DNA from: Molossus alvarezi
Lineage: Eukaryota; Chordata; Mammalia; Chiroptera; Molossidae
Assembly (NCBI GenBank): GCA_037176705.1
Contig: CM073898.1
Coordinates: forward strand, 40,117,488 to 40,181,487
Length of the DNA stretch: 64,000 bases
Direction: 5' to 3'
A model generated the notes under the pieces. The model saw only the letters and a program-made list of their open reading frames with translations. It ran no database searches and was not told where the DNA came from. Positions 21,081-31,903 of this stretch are shown piece after piece. How positions within the stretch are numbered: the stretch's first letter is position 1; every line of letters begins with the position of its first letter. Made by a program: the position numbers and the translations under genes.

Positions 21081-22897
21081 TTAAATATCTCAACATTTAA
21101 TTGGTCTGTGCAAGGCCCAGCTTATCTCAGGTGGGCTCACTCAGGAGCCAAAGAACTCTGCTGATCTTCGCTCAACTCTTCCACTTGTGTGGAGAGGGAT
21201 TCTACTGGCATATTGAAATGACGTTGTCCGATGCAACAGCGGCAACATGGAACTGTCCTACACGTCTTTCACCATCATGGCCATTTTATCACGGCCACAG
21301 AAGAGGTCAATAATGAGCAATTAAAAATATACAATTTGTTTTGATGCTAGGATTTGTAATTATGGGCCAAATAAAGTTACAAAGGTTGCCCATGGTAAGG
21401 GGTGGAAAATTGGTGCTGTCTCTGATTTTAGAGGAATAGCAACCCCACAAGGCAAAGGATGTGGACATCTGGAAGTTCAAATAACTGAGGTTGTTGTTGC
21501 AGTCTTTCATCTACGCTGATGATATACGGGTCAATGATGTCTTCCATTTCGCATATTGAATAATGTAAGTACTACAATGCCAATCTTATCCTCTAGCACT
21601 GATCAAGAAAAGTCAGTGCTAATATTCCAATCTTTATTTCATATTTTAAAGGTTATATTAGAAAGAAAGGTAAGTGATTTTTTTCTGATAAACTTTATAT
21701 TATTATATAGTTTTCTTCTTGAAAGCAAAACATAAGAAGGAATTTAAATATAAAGCAAAAGCAAAGAGGTCAAATTCAATTTGAAGTATATATTTTCTTC
21801 TCTTCTGTTTGCATGTATCTCTTCTTAGCAAAACCTATGTAAGTACATAAAGACCCAATCCTACACTTATTACAATTTTGAATCTAAACTGTTGAAATTG
21901 GAAATGAGTACAATTAAAATTTTAAATTATTATTTAAAATGTAATAAAAAATAAAAATAGGTAGGTGTTGGACATCTTCTTTGAAAGGACTCCTGGAACT
22001 TCCATCCACAGACTGACTGCCTTTCTGTCTCACACTTTGCTCTCATATATAGTAAATGAATAAATATTTGCTTATTTAGATGTGTGATTTTCAAAATATG
22101 TATAATTCAAGGAACATTTATAACTAATCTCTTCAGTTAGACCCTGTGCACACATTTGTGCTCTATAAAAACTGATGTCTATTTAAAAGACCTTAGCAAG
22201 AGTTGCTTTGAAAAGGTAGCAAAAAAGAAAAAAAAACTTTCAGAAACTATCACACCAAGTCAGCTGCTATTACACAGATAAACTTTGAAGCAGAGCATGA
22301 CTAGGGTAAAAAGCAAAATAATCAAATCCCCCAAATTATTTAGGTGTATATCATTATGTCTCCTTTGTTGGAGTCCAAAAATATACCAGGGTGATAAAAT
22401 TGGTTTTGTTAAATGTGCCATGCAATTGGGTCAATGTTCACATTTGGGTCAGATGTGACTCTGCTGTTGTTAAGAATACTGCAAAATCATACTGTTTATT
22501 GAAATGAATAAAAACAGGGGTGTGTGTATACATATACACACACATCATATACCTAATGCACATAATTGATAATTACTTTTCTATTAGGGCAATTTAATAT
22601 AGAAAAAGTAAAGTGTGATGCCAAGTGTGTAATCTCTCCCTTCTTTGAAATTCAAAAAGTAAGTGTATATTTCAGTATTGAATCTAAAGGATTACCCTCT
22701 TGGATCTTAGAAATTTCTAACAAAATCTCAGTCCCCTGAATGAAAATTTACGAAGCACACATACCTAAGTTTGTGCATATAAACGGATATTTGCACAGAG
22801 AGAGAAATTTAAAAACATTTATTAATTCAATTAATATTTATTATATAATTACTGTGTGCCAAATGTTCCAGGTGTTGGTATTCCCAGCATTGTCTCT
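21081..22897. other. unassigned AT-rich sequence
   Basis: Nothing recognisable except an (AC)n-like TATACACACACA patch near 22530, and a weak CR1/L2-like block at 22815-22890 ('taatatttattatataatta' then 'ctgtgtgccaaatgttcc'). Confidence 0.35.
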
Positions 22898-24240
22898 TCT
22901 TTTTAACATTTGGTAGAATTTCAGTGAAGCCATTTGGCTGGAAGTTTTCTGAGTGGAAATGTTTTTAACCACAAATTCAATTTCTCTAACAAACAGGGCA
23001 ATTCAAGTTATCTGTTTCTTCTTGAGTGAGATTTGGTAGTTTGTGTTTATTAAGAAATTTGTCTAGTCCTCTAAGTTTTCAAATTGTTAGTGTAATGTTG
23101 CTTATAAATATCCCTTTTTATCCTTTTTAGGTCTATAGGTCTATGACATTGTTCTCTTTCTCACCTTGGTATTGGTAACACCTCTTCTCTCCTTTTTTCT
23201 GATCAATCTGGCTAAAAGTTTTATGAAGTTGAGTGATAGTCTCAAAGAACCAGCTTTCAAAGAACCAGCTTTCAATTTCAGAGCTTTTTCTCTCTTGTTT
23301 TTTAGTTTTCTATTTTTTAACTTCTTTTTTTAAATCCTTGTCATCTCTTTTCTCCTGCTAACTGTGGGTTAAATTTGGTCTACTTTTCCGAATGTCTTAA
23401 GAGGGAAGTTTAGGTCACTAATCTGAGGCTCATCATTTTTTTACTAATGTAAGTGATTAAAGCTATAGATTTGCTCTATGCACTACCCTCACTTCATCCC
23501 AAGAATCTTGTATGTCTTGTTTTCCATTTTATTCAGTCCCCTATATGTTCTATTTTTCCTTTTGATTTGTTCCTTGATCCAAGTGTTATTTACAGGTGAG
23601 TTGTTTTATTTTGTTTGGGAATTTCCGAGATTTCTTTCTCTTATGGTTTTCTAACATAAATCCGCATTTGTTATATAGTATATTTGAATGATCTGAATCC
23701 TTTTTTTGTTTTTGTTAATCTTCACCTGAGGATATTTTCCCATTGATTTTTAGATAGAGCACAGGGGGCAAGGGGAAAGAGAAACACTGATGTGAGAGAG
23801 ACACATAGATTGGTTGCCTCCTGCAAGACCCAGACTGGGGCCAGGGATTGAACCCACAACCAAGGTACATGCCCTAGACTGGGAATCAAACCTGCAACCC
23901 TTCTGGTCAATGCTATAATGACTGAGCCAAATTAGCCAGGGCTGATCTGAATACTTTTTAATGAGACATGCATTATGACCATGATATGGTCTATCTTGGT
24001 AAAAGTTCTCTGTGCATTTGAAAGAATGTGTATTTTGCTATTATTGAGTGGAGGCTTCTAAAAAAATATCTATTAAGTAAAGTTTATAGTGTTATTCAAG
24101 TCTTCTATATTCTTACTTATTTTTTATCTTCCTTCTATCAAGTATGAAATCTCTCAGTATAATTGGAGTGCCATCCAGGATATTTCAATATAAACTAGAT
24201 GTTAGATTATATGTAGGAATTATTTTTAATGTTGGTATTA
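22898..24240 (-). mobile_element. old L1, antisense ORF2 fragment
   Basis: In antisense, the sequence follows the ORF2 region between endonuclease and reverse transcriptase: 'tttggtagaatttcagtgaa', 'gaagccatttggctgg', 'gatcaatctggctaaaagtt', 'aaagaaccagctttcaattt', 'cttgatccaagtgttattta', and 'tgatatggtctatcttggta'. The frame is badly broken. A Ves SINE at 23706-23943 interrupts it with a flanking duplication. A 14-bp direct repeat (AAAGAACCAGCTTTC) occurs at about 23246-23275. Confidence 0.8.
23706..23943 (-). mobile_element. Ves SINE inside an old L1
   Basis: Reverse orientation: T-rich start, 'aatcttcacctgaggatatt', body, 'gggattgaacccacaac' (B box complement) and 'gccaaattagccagggc' (head complement). 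The duplication GATCTGAATCCTTTT at about 23690-23704 and GATCTGAATACTTTT at 23944-23958 shows a clean insertion into the older L1. Confidence 0.9.
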
Positions 24241-24290
24241 TGACTGCGAACATGTGAAAATTTTTTTCATTTTTTAAAACTATAAGCTAG

Positions 24291-24501
24291 CCTGGCCGGT
24301 GTGTTTGAGCGTCGACCCATGCACCAAGAGGTTTCCAGTTCAATTCCCAGTCATGGCACATGCTCAGGTTGTGGGCCAAATCCCCAGTGGGGGCGCATGT
24401 AGGAGGCGGCCAGTTGACATTCTCTCTCATTGATGTTTCTCTCTCCCTCTCCCTTCCTCTCTGTCTCTAATATCAATAGAGAAAAAATAATTTTAAAAAA
24501 A
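24291..24501 (+). mobile_element. Ves SINE with target duplication
   Basis: The head CCTGGCCGGTGTGTTTGAGC lacks part of the A-box region. The B box is close to CCAGTTCAATTCCC. The body shows 'ggcacatgctcaggttgtgg' and the CT-rich run, and the tail is A-rich. ACTATAAGCTA at 24279-24289 and GTATAAGCTA just after the tail form the duplication. Confidence 0.85.
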
Positions 24502-24689
24502 GTATAAGCTATAAAACAAAACAAGGATGATTTTGAAATTAATAACATATAATATTAGTGTAAAGTGGAGCCAAGATACCTACGCTACCAGGAAAATAAT
24601 ATTTCTTCTAGATTCCATTACTGAGGAGGTGAACTAATAATATTGAAGATTATAGCTCAGATCTTGCTGTGGAGGGTTGCAAAGCCTTG

Positions 24690-25228
24690 GCCTACTATTG
24701 GCTATTCAAAAATTTAGATGGACCTAGAGAGTATGCTAAGTGTAATAAATCAGGCAGAGAAAGATAAATGCCATATAATTACACTTATATGTGAAATCTA
24801 AAGAGTGAAATAAGCCCTGGCCAGTTTGGCTCAGCTTTGGAGTGTCGGCCTGTGGACCAGAGAGTCCTGGGTTCAGTTCCCACTAGGGGCACGTACCAAA
24901 AAAAAAAAAGTGAAATAAATGAACAAACAAAACAGAAACAAAGTAATTGATAAAGAGAAGAAACTGATGGTAGACAGAGGGGAGGGTGGTTGGGGGACTG
25001 GCTGATAAAGGTGAAGGGATTAAGAAATAAAAATTGCCAGTTATAAAAAAGTCATGGGGATGCAAAGTACAGCATAGAGAATATAGTCAATAATATTGTG
25101 ACAACTATGTATGGTATCAGATGGGCACTAGACTTGTTGGGGTGATCACTTTGTAAATTATATAAATGTCTAATCATTGTTATACACCTGAAACAAATTG
25201 TATACCCACTGTCATTGAAAAAAAATGT
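24690..25228 (+). mobile_element. old L1 3' end (ORF2 end plus 3' UTR)
   Basis: It begins with the end of ORF2 ('gatggacctagagagtatgc', 'aagtgtaataaatcaggcag', 'agaaagataaatgccatata', 'cacttatatgtgaaatctaa') and continues into a 3' UTR with 'tggtagacagaggggagggt', 'agtacagcatagagaatata', 'gtcaataatattgtgacaac' and 'ttatacacctgaaacaaatt'. It is split by the short Ves at 24814-24909. Confidence 0.8.
24814..24909 (+). mobile_element. short, tRNA-only Ves copy with poly(A) tail
   Basis: Only the tRNA-like head is present: GCCCTGGCCAGTTTGGCTC, A box, then B box GGGTTCAGTTCCC. It ends in CACGTACC plus twelve A residues. The duplication AGAGTGAAATAA (24802-24813) and AGTGAAATAA after the tail proves that this roughly 85-bp form inserted as such and is not the result of later deletion. 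The usual body and TC-rich run are absent. Confidence 0.85.
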
Positions 25229-25759
25229 TTAAATATTTAGTTTTGCTTCTAATTCAAAGGTATGTGTCAGTGGCTCTTGCCAAACTCTAGGCAAAACTCA
25301 AATTTCCTTTGCTCTACAGGGCAAGTCAAAGGACAGTGAGGACTGGGCTCTGAAGTCTGATGATGGGGACCACCTTCTAGTTCCACATAACAGCAATATT
25401 AGCACAGAAATTCCAAGGTGAGGTAAAACAGAGTTGATAGTTAAGGATGAGTCCAATGTTTGGGAGTCCAGCCAGAAATATTTCTATCACAAAATAATTG
25501 ACACTATATACATAGCTATATAGCATTGAATAATTCAACAGTCCATCCTTCACACTACTGCCCGCATGTTCTGTACAACATTGTCACCTCATCACCCTGC
25601 TGACTATAAAAGAAGGCCATTCAGAAACTCTCCTTGCTGTCTCATCTACAAAACACCCTACATGTAGATCCTTAGCACCAGGGGTAAACCCATGACCTGC
25701 TTGAATGGCCTTCACCTCCTAATCCACCTGGCGCACAGCTATTTGTTTTTGTTACTGTA
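25229..25759. other. unassigned sequence
   Basis: I see no supported feature in this stretch. Confidence 0.3.
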
Positions 25760-26025
25760 CTTCAATATCATCTTCCTCTTGGAAGTCTTCCCATACATTC
25801 CTTTTGCTCTCCACTTCCTCTAGCTGGGAGAGGAGGAAGGCCTCTTTGTTCTGTGCATCTGGCACCCTGATGCTCCTTCAATGCTGATGCTAATGTTTTA
25901 TTATTTCAAACATTTGTTTTCTTTCTTTGAATGTGACCTATTTCCAGGTAGGGTTTGTGTGTTTGTTTTTAAACACATATTTTCTACATTCAAGGATTCA
26001 AAATGGTTGTTGAATAAATTGAATA
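25760..26025 (+). repeat. L2 LINE 3' fragment
   Basis: 'cttggaagtcttcccataca' recalls the L2 phrase GGAAGCCTTCCCTGA. The stretch ends with 'ggttgttgaataaattgaat', which fits the L2 terminus. The middle is diverged. L2 is an ancient CR1-clade LINE. Medium certainty. Confidence 0.5.
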
Positions 26026-26494
26026 GAGTGTGAAACTGGAGAATAATAAGTCATTGTAAGACTAAAATTCACCTAAAATTGAAATTATTTCTCTGCTCTA
26101 TACATTTCTTTTATATGAGTCATATGCCTGTTATTTTGGAAAGAAAAACATTTTTGTAGAAATATACACCAAGCAGTGTCATCAAAACTTGCATATGAAA
26201 AATAAAATTTTCTATTCATGAGCCAGATGTTTTATCTGTTCTATGCCAAACATCTGGATGTTTATATAATCAGCAATGGTTGGTTAATTTTGTTTTAGAT
26301 TTTCATCTGTATGTTTAGTATCATGTAAAAACAATTTATATTTTTAATATAATAAAACATTTAGACACACACACACACAAAATATGCTTGTGCTTAGTAA
26401 AATATCAGCTGGTTCCATTTTCCTTTTTATATTTTTACTTTTGTAATTTTGTCTATGGAGATGTTATATATGGGAGACATTCACACCCTCCATT

Positions 26495-26880
26495 AAGCCC
26501 TATAATTTAGGCATTCCCATCCACATTTTTTTTTTTAAATCCTCATCTGAGAATATTTTTCCATTTATCTTCAGATAGAGTGAGAGAGAGAGAGAGAGAT
26601 ACATCGATGTGTCTGATTGGTTGCCTCCTGCACGACTCTGACCAGGGCCAAAGATGTAACTGCAATCGAGGTTTGTGCCCTTGACCAAACCCGCAACTCT
26701 GTGGTCCATGGGCTGGTGCTCTAACCACTGAGACAACCTGGCCAGGGCCCCAGTCACATTTTATAAATGAGATTAGGTGTGTTGTACTGAGGCATACAAG
26801 ATTATAGACAGCTATGATTCAAAGTTAGGTCTTTCTGACTTTAATACCCAAGGTACTAACATCTACATCACACTGAATTT
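26495..26880 (+). repeat. MIR SINE split by a Ves
   Basis: The left part 'aagccctataatttaggcat' and the right part 'cattttataaatgagattag', 'actgaggcatacaagattat', 'agctatgattcaaagttagg' and 'tctttctgactttaataccc' are the two halves of a MIR. The Ves at 26530-26749 sits between them. Confidence 0.65.
26530..26749 (-). mobile_element. Ves SINE nested in a MIR
   Basis: Reverse orientation: poly(T), 'aaatcctcatctgagaatat', GA-rich run, 'atcgatgtgtctgattggtt', B-box complement and the end 'ctgagacaacctggccaggg'. The target duplication CACATTTT is at 26522-26529 and 26755-26762. Confidence 0.9.
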
Positions 26881-27404
26881 TGGGCTAATGACTGTAGCCC
26901 ATCTCAATACAAATCACTTTTTAATTTAGCATTATAAAAGCATGCATTGAAAATCTCTTGGCATCTTCTCATGATAATCTCCCTGATCACTTTTTATATT
27001 TTTAAATGCTTCAATCATAATTCCCTAAATAAGATCTTCACTAAAATATAGTCTTATTGTTGACACTGTAGGTCTAAGGAGCCTCTTCTCCATTGAGACA
27101 CCATGACAGATCTGAAAAGCTACCAGGATGGCCTCTCAGAATATAAGCCAAGACAGGAAAGAGAGAAAAAGAGGAAGTACTATAATCCGAGCAAAAAGCT
27201 TCTCTATTATATTTTATACTACCAACAGGGTGTCTCCCATCAGGTATTTCTTGGATATTCATTCCAAGTGATAGTAAGAGATACACTCAGAAAGAATTTG
27301 ATATCAAACCAATTCCTGAACTCCTGTATTTGGCAAACCTAAAGTTAATTTGTCAAAAGGTATGTGTTGTAAATTTGCATGGAGCAGAGTATCTTTTTCT
27401 TTGT
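26881..27404. other. unassigned sequence
   Basis: An ATG-initiated frame of 79 codons at 27103-27342 (plus) is rich in Lys, Tyr and Glu but has no recognisable domain. I do not call it a gene. Confidence 0.3.
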
Positions 27405-27595
27405 TTTCTTGTTAACCCATCTTTATTGTTGAATGTATTACAGATGTTTCCCCCCTTTTTTCCCCATTGACCCCCTCCTTCCCAATCCTGCTCCCCTCCT
27501 GTCTTCCCCACACTGTTGTTGGTGTCCATCGGTTATGCAGATATGCATAGAAGTTCTCTGGTTTATCTCATCCCGCCTTCCCTCGTCCCTTCCTG
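27405..27595 (-). mobile_element. L1 3' UTR, antisense
   Basis: T-rich start, then 'catctttattgttgaatgta', 'ttacagatgtttcccccct', 'cattgaccccctccttccca', and 'gtccatcggttatgcagata'. This is the reverse complement of the same bat L1 3' UTR seen at 2582-2757 and 49510-49759. It is 5'-truncated, and the end near 27590 is approximate. Confidence 0.8.
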
Positions 27596-28339
27596 TTAAG
27601 TGCTTTTCAAAGAATTGGAATATCAACCACCAACAACTAAATTGTAAAACACTTTCCCTGGCGCCCAACAAGACTTAGGGCTTTGGCTACTAAATCTGCG
27701 GGACAACACAAAGGACTCAAAACAAAGCTCTGTGATTGTAAAAAAGCGTAAGGTCCTTCAACAGAGGGCAGCTCTATAGAAAGAACCAGATCAAAATTAT
27801 GTTCATATTCACCTAAGACTCCTTTGAACCATGTTGTGCTATGTCTCCTGTACACGGATTGTCTCAGGGAAGTAGGATTAGTTTATAATACAATGTAAAC
27901 ATCTTAAAAATACTATCCCCGTGATGTAGTAACATACCAGAGGCTTTCAGCCACAGGAGTGGAATCTAAAGAGAATGAGAGTGAAAAGAATCATTTGGAA
28001 ATGAGAAGATTATTAAATTTGAAACTAAAGTTATTTTATTTAATCACCAATAAGACCCTTTACTATTTTTCACTTTACATTGGTTTATATAGATTTCAAG
28101 TTTCTATATGCTGGTCTTACTCCAGGTTATACACCTACACACTCCCATGCTCCTTTCTTCTACCTTGTCGTTGACTCCAGTCTTCCTGTTAATACAACAG
28201 ACAAGATGAGATTAAGCTATTTAGACTCTCTGTCAAGTATTTGAGTTAACTGTATTTTTTCCCTAAAACATTCCCTATTCATTAACACTATTTTAGAGTC
28301 TCTACAGAAAGCAATATTCTTTTCAAAAATTTTCATCTA
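27596..28339. other. unassigned sequence
   Basis: I see no supported gene or repeat here. Confidence 0.3.
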
Positions 28340-28570
28340 CAAAGCATTCTATCAAGAGTAAGAGCTCTATAATCAGAAGAGGGATTAGATTCTCACTCTA
28401 TCGCTTACTAATTGTTGTGACCTTGAGAAAATTCCTCAGTCCCCTAGCTGTATTTCCTTTTACTTACACTAGCTTACATGATGGCCAATTTATAGAACTG
28501 TTGTGAAGATTAAAGAAGATCAAGCATTCTCAATAAATCCTAGCTGTTGTGATGCTGATGATAGTGATGA
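28340..28570 (+). repeat. MIR SINE
   Basis: The blocks 'gagctctataatcagaagag', 'attctcactctatcgcttac', 'taattgttgtgaccttgaga', 'aaattcctcagtcccctag', and 'gaactgttgtgaagattaaa' give a nearly complete MIR in plus orientation. Confidence 0.8.
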
Positions 28571-28629
28571 TGATGTAACCAGGTTAAATCAGTATCACTA
28601 GAAGGGATATTAGATTAGAATCAGTCATT

Positions 28630-28775
28630 TGCAAACCTCCTTGTGTATTTAAAAATCACCTCGTGTGCTTGTACCCTGGGCCCACAGCCCTGTGGAGGCT
28701 GACTCAGTAGGGAGAAGTGATTCTGCCAGGCTGGCCTCAAACAACACTGAGCAGCGCTGGACGAGGGGACTCCAG
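28630..28775 (+). mobile_element. diverged MER5-type hAT MITE
   Basis: 'aaaaatcacctcgtgtgctt', 'accctgggcccacagccctg' and 'ggctgactcagtagggagaa' keep the order of MER5A/MER5B (CACCTGGG, GGGCCCCACCCC, TGAATCAGAAACTC). Divergence is high and the ends are unclear. Confidence 0.5.
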
Positions 28776-31700
28776 GTTCCATTGGATATCTATCCCATTA
28801 CGACCCTGAATGCTCCCTTTACCCTCCTATGTGTTTGCATAACGCCTGTCCCTTGCTCATCTTGCTCTTAATCTCTGGCATAGCAGTCAGGGGACTTGCA
28901 GGTTTGGAGGGGAGAGTGGAGCAGCCAGTGTCTCTAATGTCTGCCCTGGAAGCTGCAGATTCTCAGAACAGCACTCTTGTTTCTCTCACTTTCTGCAGGA
29001 TGTTTTTTCTCTGTAATCAGAGTGGCTCTGGTTGCTTGCTAAATAATGTGTTCCTTAGAGCCTGCTGGATAAAGAGAGAACGACAAGGGCATAAACAAGA
29101 ATCATACATGTATACAAAATAGTTTGTGTGTGATGCAAAAGTCCATTTGATATCACTGCCTACAATATTTAAACCATTGTTTCAATACTTCTGTTTGAGG
29201 TATGGTGTGCCAGTCAGAGAAACCAGCACTTCACTCATTTTCCTGGGGAGTGGAAGCCAGAGTGCTCTCACTTTGCAAATAAACTCTGATCCTCACTTTC
29301 TCCTGTTCTGACAAACTCCCTTTCCTAATGACTCCCTTTGAATTTTGATGAACTCGTTTAGGATTGACTGCATTTTTTCCCTCCTCTGGGATACTCAGAG
29401 GAGGTGAAGGGTAGAAGTTGACAAATGGGTGATTCAGGCAAAGGCCCGACAGGAGTGCAAGACCAACTGCTGTTGCCTCCTGCACTTTGTTCTGCGAATC
29501 TCCTGTTGGAGTCTGACGGGAAAAGCGGCAGAAAACCTGGCCGTCCTCGTAAGAGCTACAAGCCAAGAGAATGTAGTCAACAGTGCTCAGAGGCCCCTTG
29601 GTCAGGGATAGCAATGAGACCTTTCTCCCAGTCTCTTCACATCAGCTCTCCAGCCAGGAGGATGTGAGAGCCCCGGCAGGGAAGAGACCATCGCTTTGCT
29701 GGTGAGAAAATCAAAGCCTGTGGCAGGGGGGGATGGGGGGGGAGAGCATCTTTGAAACATAGCCCCTGAAGAATGAATAGTGGCATCTTAATACTAGCAT
29801 TTGTTATTATGAGCTATGTTTTTATAAGGCTTCGTTTCAGGATCTGCTTTGAGGAGAACATGTTCCTGCCTTGCAAAGGACTCAGCGCCTTGTAAAAGAA
29901 AACACTAACTGAGCAGGTCTCGAGGGCCGGTCATTCCATGGATAATTCTAAGGTGATGGATGAGCTATCGTGGTTGTATAAACATGAGACACATAGAAAG
30001 CTTATCAAATCACTTTTTTTAGTGACATAAATTATTTCTGATCAAAGCCAATAACAAAATAAAGTCAAATTACACAGCTTCTATGGCTTATATAAAACAG
30101 TTTGGCAATGAGAACTGTGGGGTCTTTGTACTAATATCAGCTCAAATTGGGCCTGTGTTTGATTCTGAAAGCCAATTGCAGCTAAAGTTTAAGAATTTCA
30201 GTACTAATGGTGTTTCTTCTAAATGAAGCAGCTGTCAAGCTCTGCCCTCAGTGAATACATACACCAAAGAAAGTAAGACTTTCTGGTACAGTGGTACTTT
30301 CTTCAATAGACCATCATTGTGCCACAAAGCAATGTTTCCCTATGCACTTACAAAAATGGTATTTCTCACATTCACATGCTAACTTCAAATCTGTAAGATC
30401 TTAATGTTCACTGCTGAGATGTCAAATAAAGATGATTTATTGGTAGAGATCTTTTATTTCCAAGTTTCTTTAACTTTCAAGCACACACTTGGAGAGATTG
30501 CTTAATATACCCACATCCCACATTGTCCCTATGACTCCAATCCGAGGGTCTATATCTATATTGTGTGATTATTGCAAAACTCACTTTAATGCTTTCTGAA
30601 AAGGGCTTTAGTTTTATATTACTTTGTATCTTTGCTGAATATTTTTCAGACAACTCCCCATTTTGATCAATAAGCAAAACCTATTTTTACTTGTAGAAAA
30701 CAAAATCTATTTTCCTAGTTGATTATGCAGTTTGAGGCTTGGTTAAAGCATCTTTCAAAATGTTATCCAGGACCCCAGCAGAAGACTTAGAGAAATATTT
30801 GTAAACAAAAAAGACTGCTGTACATCCTTTCTTGCAGGTTTTTAAATGGACTCAGAAAACCCTGGTATATTATCTACTTGGCATGTTTTATATAGAATAT
30901 TTAAAAATCAAGACTGTCTAACTTAAGAAAAGAGCTTAATCAAGAAGGTCAGGACATCTTTCAGTTCTTTGCTTTGAATACAAGCGTTAATTCAAAATTA
31001 CAGCATTTTAAAAACATTTTTTTTAATTTTTATTTTTAGGAATAATCCAAGAAGGATATTATACTATTGCACTCAAAAGTGCCCATTTTTCTCTCAAGAT
31101 ATTCTTTACACTTCCATCAACCATTATCTAAGGACAAAGATATAAGTAAAAGCAGCAGCTGTTCCTCACTTTGCTGAGCGACCCTCAGAGGGACATAAGA
31201 TCCTGAGAGGGATGGGCATCAGGCATGCGCGGTAAATGGAGTTTATAGGCAGAAGCTCCAGAAAAATAACAAGTTGAGTCTACCTAAATAATTTTGAGAG
31301 AACTGAAAGAAATCAGTTTCTCATGGTTTTCCAATTTCAAAAACAGTACACTTTTCTTAGATAAGTCCTGAACTTCTTTAGGAAAAGATCCTCAGGAACA
31401 TAAAGAAACCGCAAAGACAATCCAGAATTTTGAAACATGTTTCCTACAGAGGTATATCTGAGAGATAATTCATTATTAACCATCTCTAGTGAAAAATTGA
31501 GGATTCACTTTATGAAGGCTATCTTTTCTGTTTATATATGTTTGCATTTGGATGTCCTTTTATGAGACGGAAGGAAAAAACAAAAACAAAAACATAAAGA
31601 CATTACATTTAAGAAAAAGAAAATCCCAACTTCAACAATGAGAAAATCTTTTGGAAAGCCTCATAGACTATTGCTATCTGCATTATAATAATATTGAAGT

Positions 31701-31872
31701 TTAGTTTTTAGAATTTATCTGGAGATAACATAAATGCCACCATATTTTACAATGATGTAGGGAACTAAAGGAAATGCCTGGGTATAAGTATATATGTTTA
31801 ATAATTTAGCTTGTGCAATGTTCGCAGCTGCTACTCAATTTCTTAGTGATTTTAAGACTTAAATGTGCCCTC
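28776..31872. other. unassigned sequence, GC-richer near 29400-29740
   Basis: Most of these 3.1 kb carry no recognisable feature. Around 29400-29740 the G+C rises and frames open on both strands. The plus frame at 29425-29667 contains GRKPGRPRKS, which looks like an AT-hook, but there are no further conserved residues, splice sites or a credible full gene. Poly(G) runs occur near 29728. Confidence 0.35.
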
Positions 31873-31903
31873 GCCCTGGCCGGTGTGGCTCAGTGGTTAC
31901 AGC
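31873..31903 (+). mobile_element. Ves head fragment at an L1 breakpoint
   Basis: GCCCTGGCCGGTGTGGCTCA followed by GTGGTTACAGC is the first 31 bp of a Ves SINE. The very next base belongs to a minus-strand L1 ORF2. There is no Ves body, tail or duplication. SINEs normally lose their 5' side, not their 3' side, so this is a rearrangement scar. Confidence 0.85.
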
